From: Solenopsis invicta
Lineage: Eukaryota > Arthropoda > Insecta > Hymenoptera > Formicidae
NCBI RefSeq assembly: GCF_016802725.1
Contig: NC_052665.1
Location: 12,282,501 to 12,346,500, forward strand
Reading direction: 5' to 3'
Length of the DNA stretch: 64,000 nucleotides
The notes under the pieces were generated by a model. That model saw only the letters and a list, made by a program, of their open reading frames with translations. It did no database searches and was not told the DNA's origin. The translations under genes and the position numbers were made by a program. Below are positions 62,388-64,000 of this stretch, piece after piece. Each line of letters starts with the position of its first letter. Position 1 is the stretch's first letter.

Positions 62388-64000
62388 GAATCGCCATACG
62401 ATAATCTTGATTTGGATGAACCAGATTAAGAAGCGAAACGATTTTTCGTGACTGTTCGCTTCTACCAGGTTAACCTGTCTTGGATAAAGCTTGACAATGG
62501 GAAAATAAGAAAGTATCTTTTTGTAATTTTTGCACGATGTATTTACGGAAAAGCTTTGTATTCCTGTCGCTTTGGTGTGCTCTGTAAACAATTCGCAGTC
62601 TCAATTAATTTTATTTTTTTCTTTGGAGGATTACTAAGGTGACGGGGACGGAAGTACTTTTTTTTCCCTAGAATAACAAACAAGTTTCGTGATGGAATGT
62701 GGTTCGGTGCAGCGACGCTATCGAAAAGCTCGAATCGAATTGCGATAAGTTGAAGGGAGAGCAACTTGTGCCGACTGTTTTAATGCCAAACACTGCGATC
62801 TCGTGCCAGATTGCAGCGGATTGTTTACAACATTTATCGTTCTGACTCTAACTTTAATTGCCAATGATATACGAGTAATAGTCACATAACACGACTGTAG
62901 TTACATGTCTATAACGAGTAAAATACGTGACCGAAACTTTGTAATAGTGGAACGTAACTTAGAGAATACTTTTATGTGGTAAATGATGTGTTGAATCGAG
63001 ATTTTTATGAGAACATATGGAATTTAACGATTTGTACTATCTTTGTTATGGCTTTTGTACATTCTTTATGAGCGCATGAGGCATTACATACTAGTCCCAG
63101 TATATGTCAATTACCTGGATGAATTTAATGGACCGTGTTAGAATGCCCTATATGGAAAAAAGAGTTTTGATGAAGCAATTAAAATTTATTTATATACGGA
63201 TCTGAAAATAATTACAAATAACATTGAAGAAAATGCAAAAAGTTTTGATAAACATTTTAACAAATAGTTTGAAAGTCTCTTGCATAATTATTTCGACAGT
63301 CTAAGATAATTATTTTTACAGATCTGTATCCGGCTAAATGTTCAGATACTTTAGCAAAATTGTGTATCTATACATTTCAAGAGTGATGATTTTATGCAAC
63401 AGAATATCAGAATAAAAACGCTAATAATCAAGGAAGCGACTCGCAATTTTTATGCTATTGCCAATGCATTTCCTGTCTTCGAGATATGTAAATTTCAAGG
63501 CCAAAGAATTTTATTATTTTCTATCCGGGGTAATCGATGAGGAAATCTCGGGAAACATTTGTCTCTCGAACGGGAAAGAGCACGTGCTCATATTAAAAAT
63601 TACAAATGACAGCTTGAGGGAATACAAATGAAGAACCGAGCGCACATTGAAAGTAGGGAATATTTAAAAGGACCGAACGAGTCGCTTTGTACTGCTTTTA
63701 TTTTGCACCATTTGCGCACACCGTGAATTGTGAAACGCTCCGATTCTCTCTGCGTGCGTTTTCCTGTATTTTCAAAGATTGTTTATGACTAAATTAATAT
63801 ACCTTGAGTTTGTCTTCAGTATATACAACGAACGTTCTTTTCATCTCTTGCAGATATCTTTTAGAAAAAGTATGCTGCCGCGAAATTCGTTTAACTTTGT
63901 CAAATTTGCTAGCCGAACTTGAATCTCGAAACCAAATTACATATTGTCGAGAAAATTCTGGCTGCCATTTTTAACGCTCATCAGATCAGAATATAACTTT
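62388..64000. other. Downstream spacer of the lipase gene
   Basis: The lipase 3' UTR and intergenic sequence. One diverged TIR element (copy E) is annotated. No supported gene up to the window edge. Confidence 0.5.
63150..63370. mobile_element. CACGGAAA-TIR element, copy E (diverged)
   Basis: Left arm TATACGGATCTGAAAATAAT; right arm ATTATTTTTACAGATCTGTA followed by TAGCAAAATTGTGTA. The terminal CGGAAAG is lost, but the inner inverted arms match copies B-D. Confidence 0.55.

Noticed and set aside
1..64000. CRISPR arrays, bacterial operons, integrated viral genes
   Set aside because: No regularly spaced repeats, no ribosome-binding-site-led gene runs, and no viral replication or capsid motifs were seen; gene structure is plainly eukaryotic.

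Overview
This is eukaryotic DNA from an insect, most likely a hymenopteran and plausibly an ant. The coding exons are short, separated by GT-AG introns and set in AT-rich sequence with scattered CpG-rich patches. The best recognised gene is an orthologue of the insect neuroblast transcription factor Castor. The spacers carry decayed mariner copies, foldback and terminal-inverted-repeat (TIR) elements, a short CCTAA run and tRNA-derived SINE fragments. The order-level call is inference; no species is claimed. There are no operons, CRISPR arrays or convincing rRNA or tRNA genes.

Layout. (1) 1-5022: CpG-rich to AT-rich non-coding sequence with a TATA-like box; probably upstream or intronic sequence of castor. 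(2) 5023-9528 (+): castor, five coding exons in continuous phase, 1,240 residues from the first visible Met, twelve Castor-type zinc fingers and an AT-hook-like motif. (3) 9529-26560: about 17 kb with no convincing gene. It holds the likely castor 3' UTR, a duplicated pair of 52-nt stem-loops with compensatory changes, a Harbinger-like MITE, mariner remnants, a SINE head and a 0.67 kb foldback element. (4) 26677-27607 (+): an unrecognised two-exon gene for a 214-residue protein with two membrane segments and a C-terminal KKxx. (5) 28448-31656 (-): a complete eight-exon alkaline phosphatase, 523 residues. (6) 36235-41321 (+): a complete seven-exon phospholipase B1-like GDSL hydrolase, 413 residues. 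(7) 47954-54164 (-): seven exons of a C3HC4 RING-finger gene with a Ser/Gly-rich middle and a highly charged Lys/Glu tail; its 5' end is not resolved. (8) 59439-62387 (+): five exons of a pancreatic-lipase/phospholipase A1-family secreted lipase; its signal-peptide exon is not resolved.

The genes do not form an obvious pathway. Three encode secreted or surface hydrolases (alkaline phosphatase, GDSL phospholipase, lipase). The other three encode a transcription factor, a RING protein and a probable ER membrane protein. Exon structures were worked out by hand from splice-site consensus, phase continuity and family motifs. Every multi-exon model here closes in frame, which is the main internal check on it.

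The most unusual signals not explained by genes are the twin covarying hairpins at 14031-14186, the apparent head-to-head mariner fragments at 19371-20215, a repeat family of about 230 bp with long TIRs and at least five copies, and the KKxx-tailed membrane protein.
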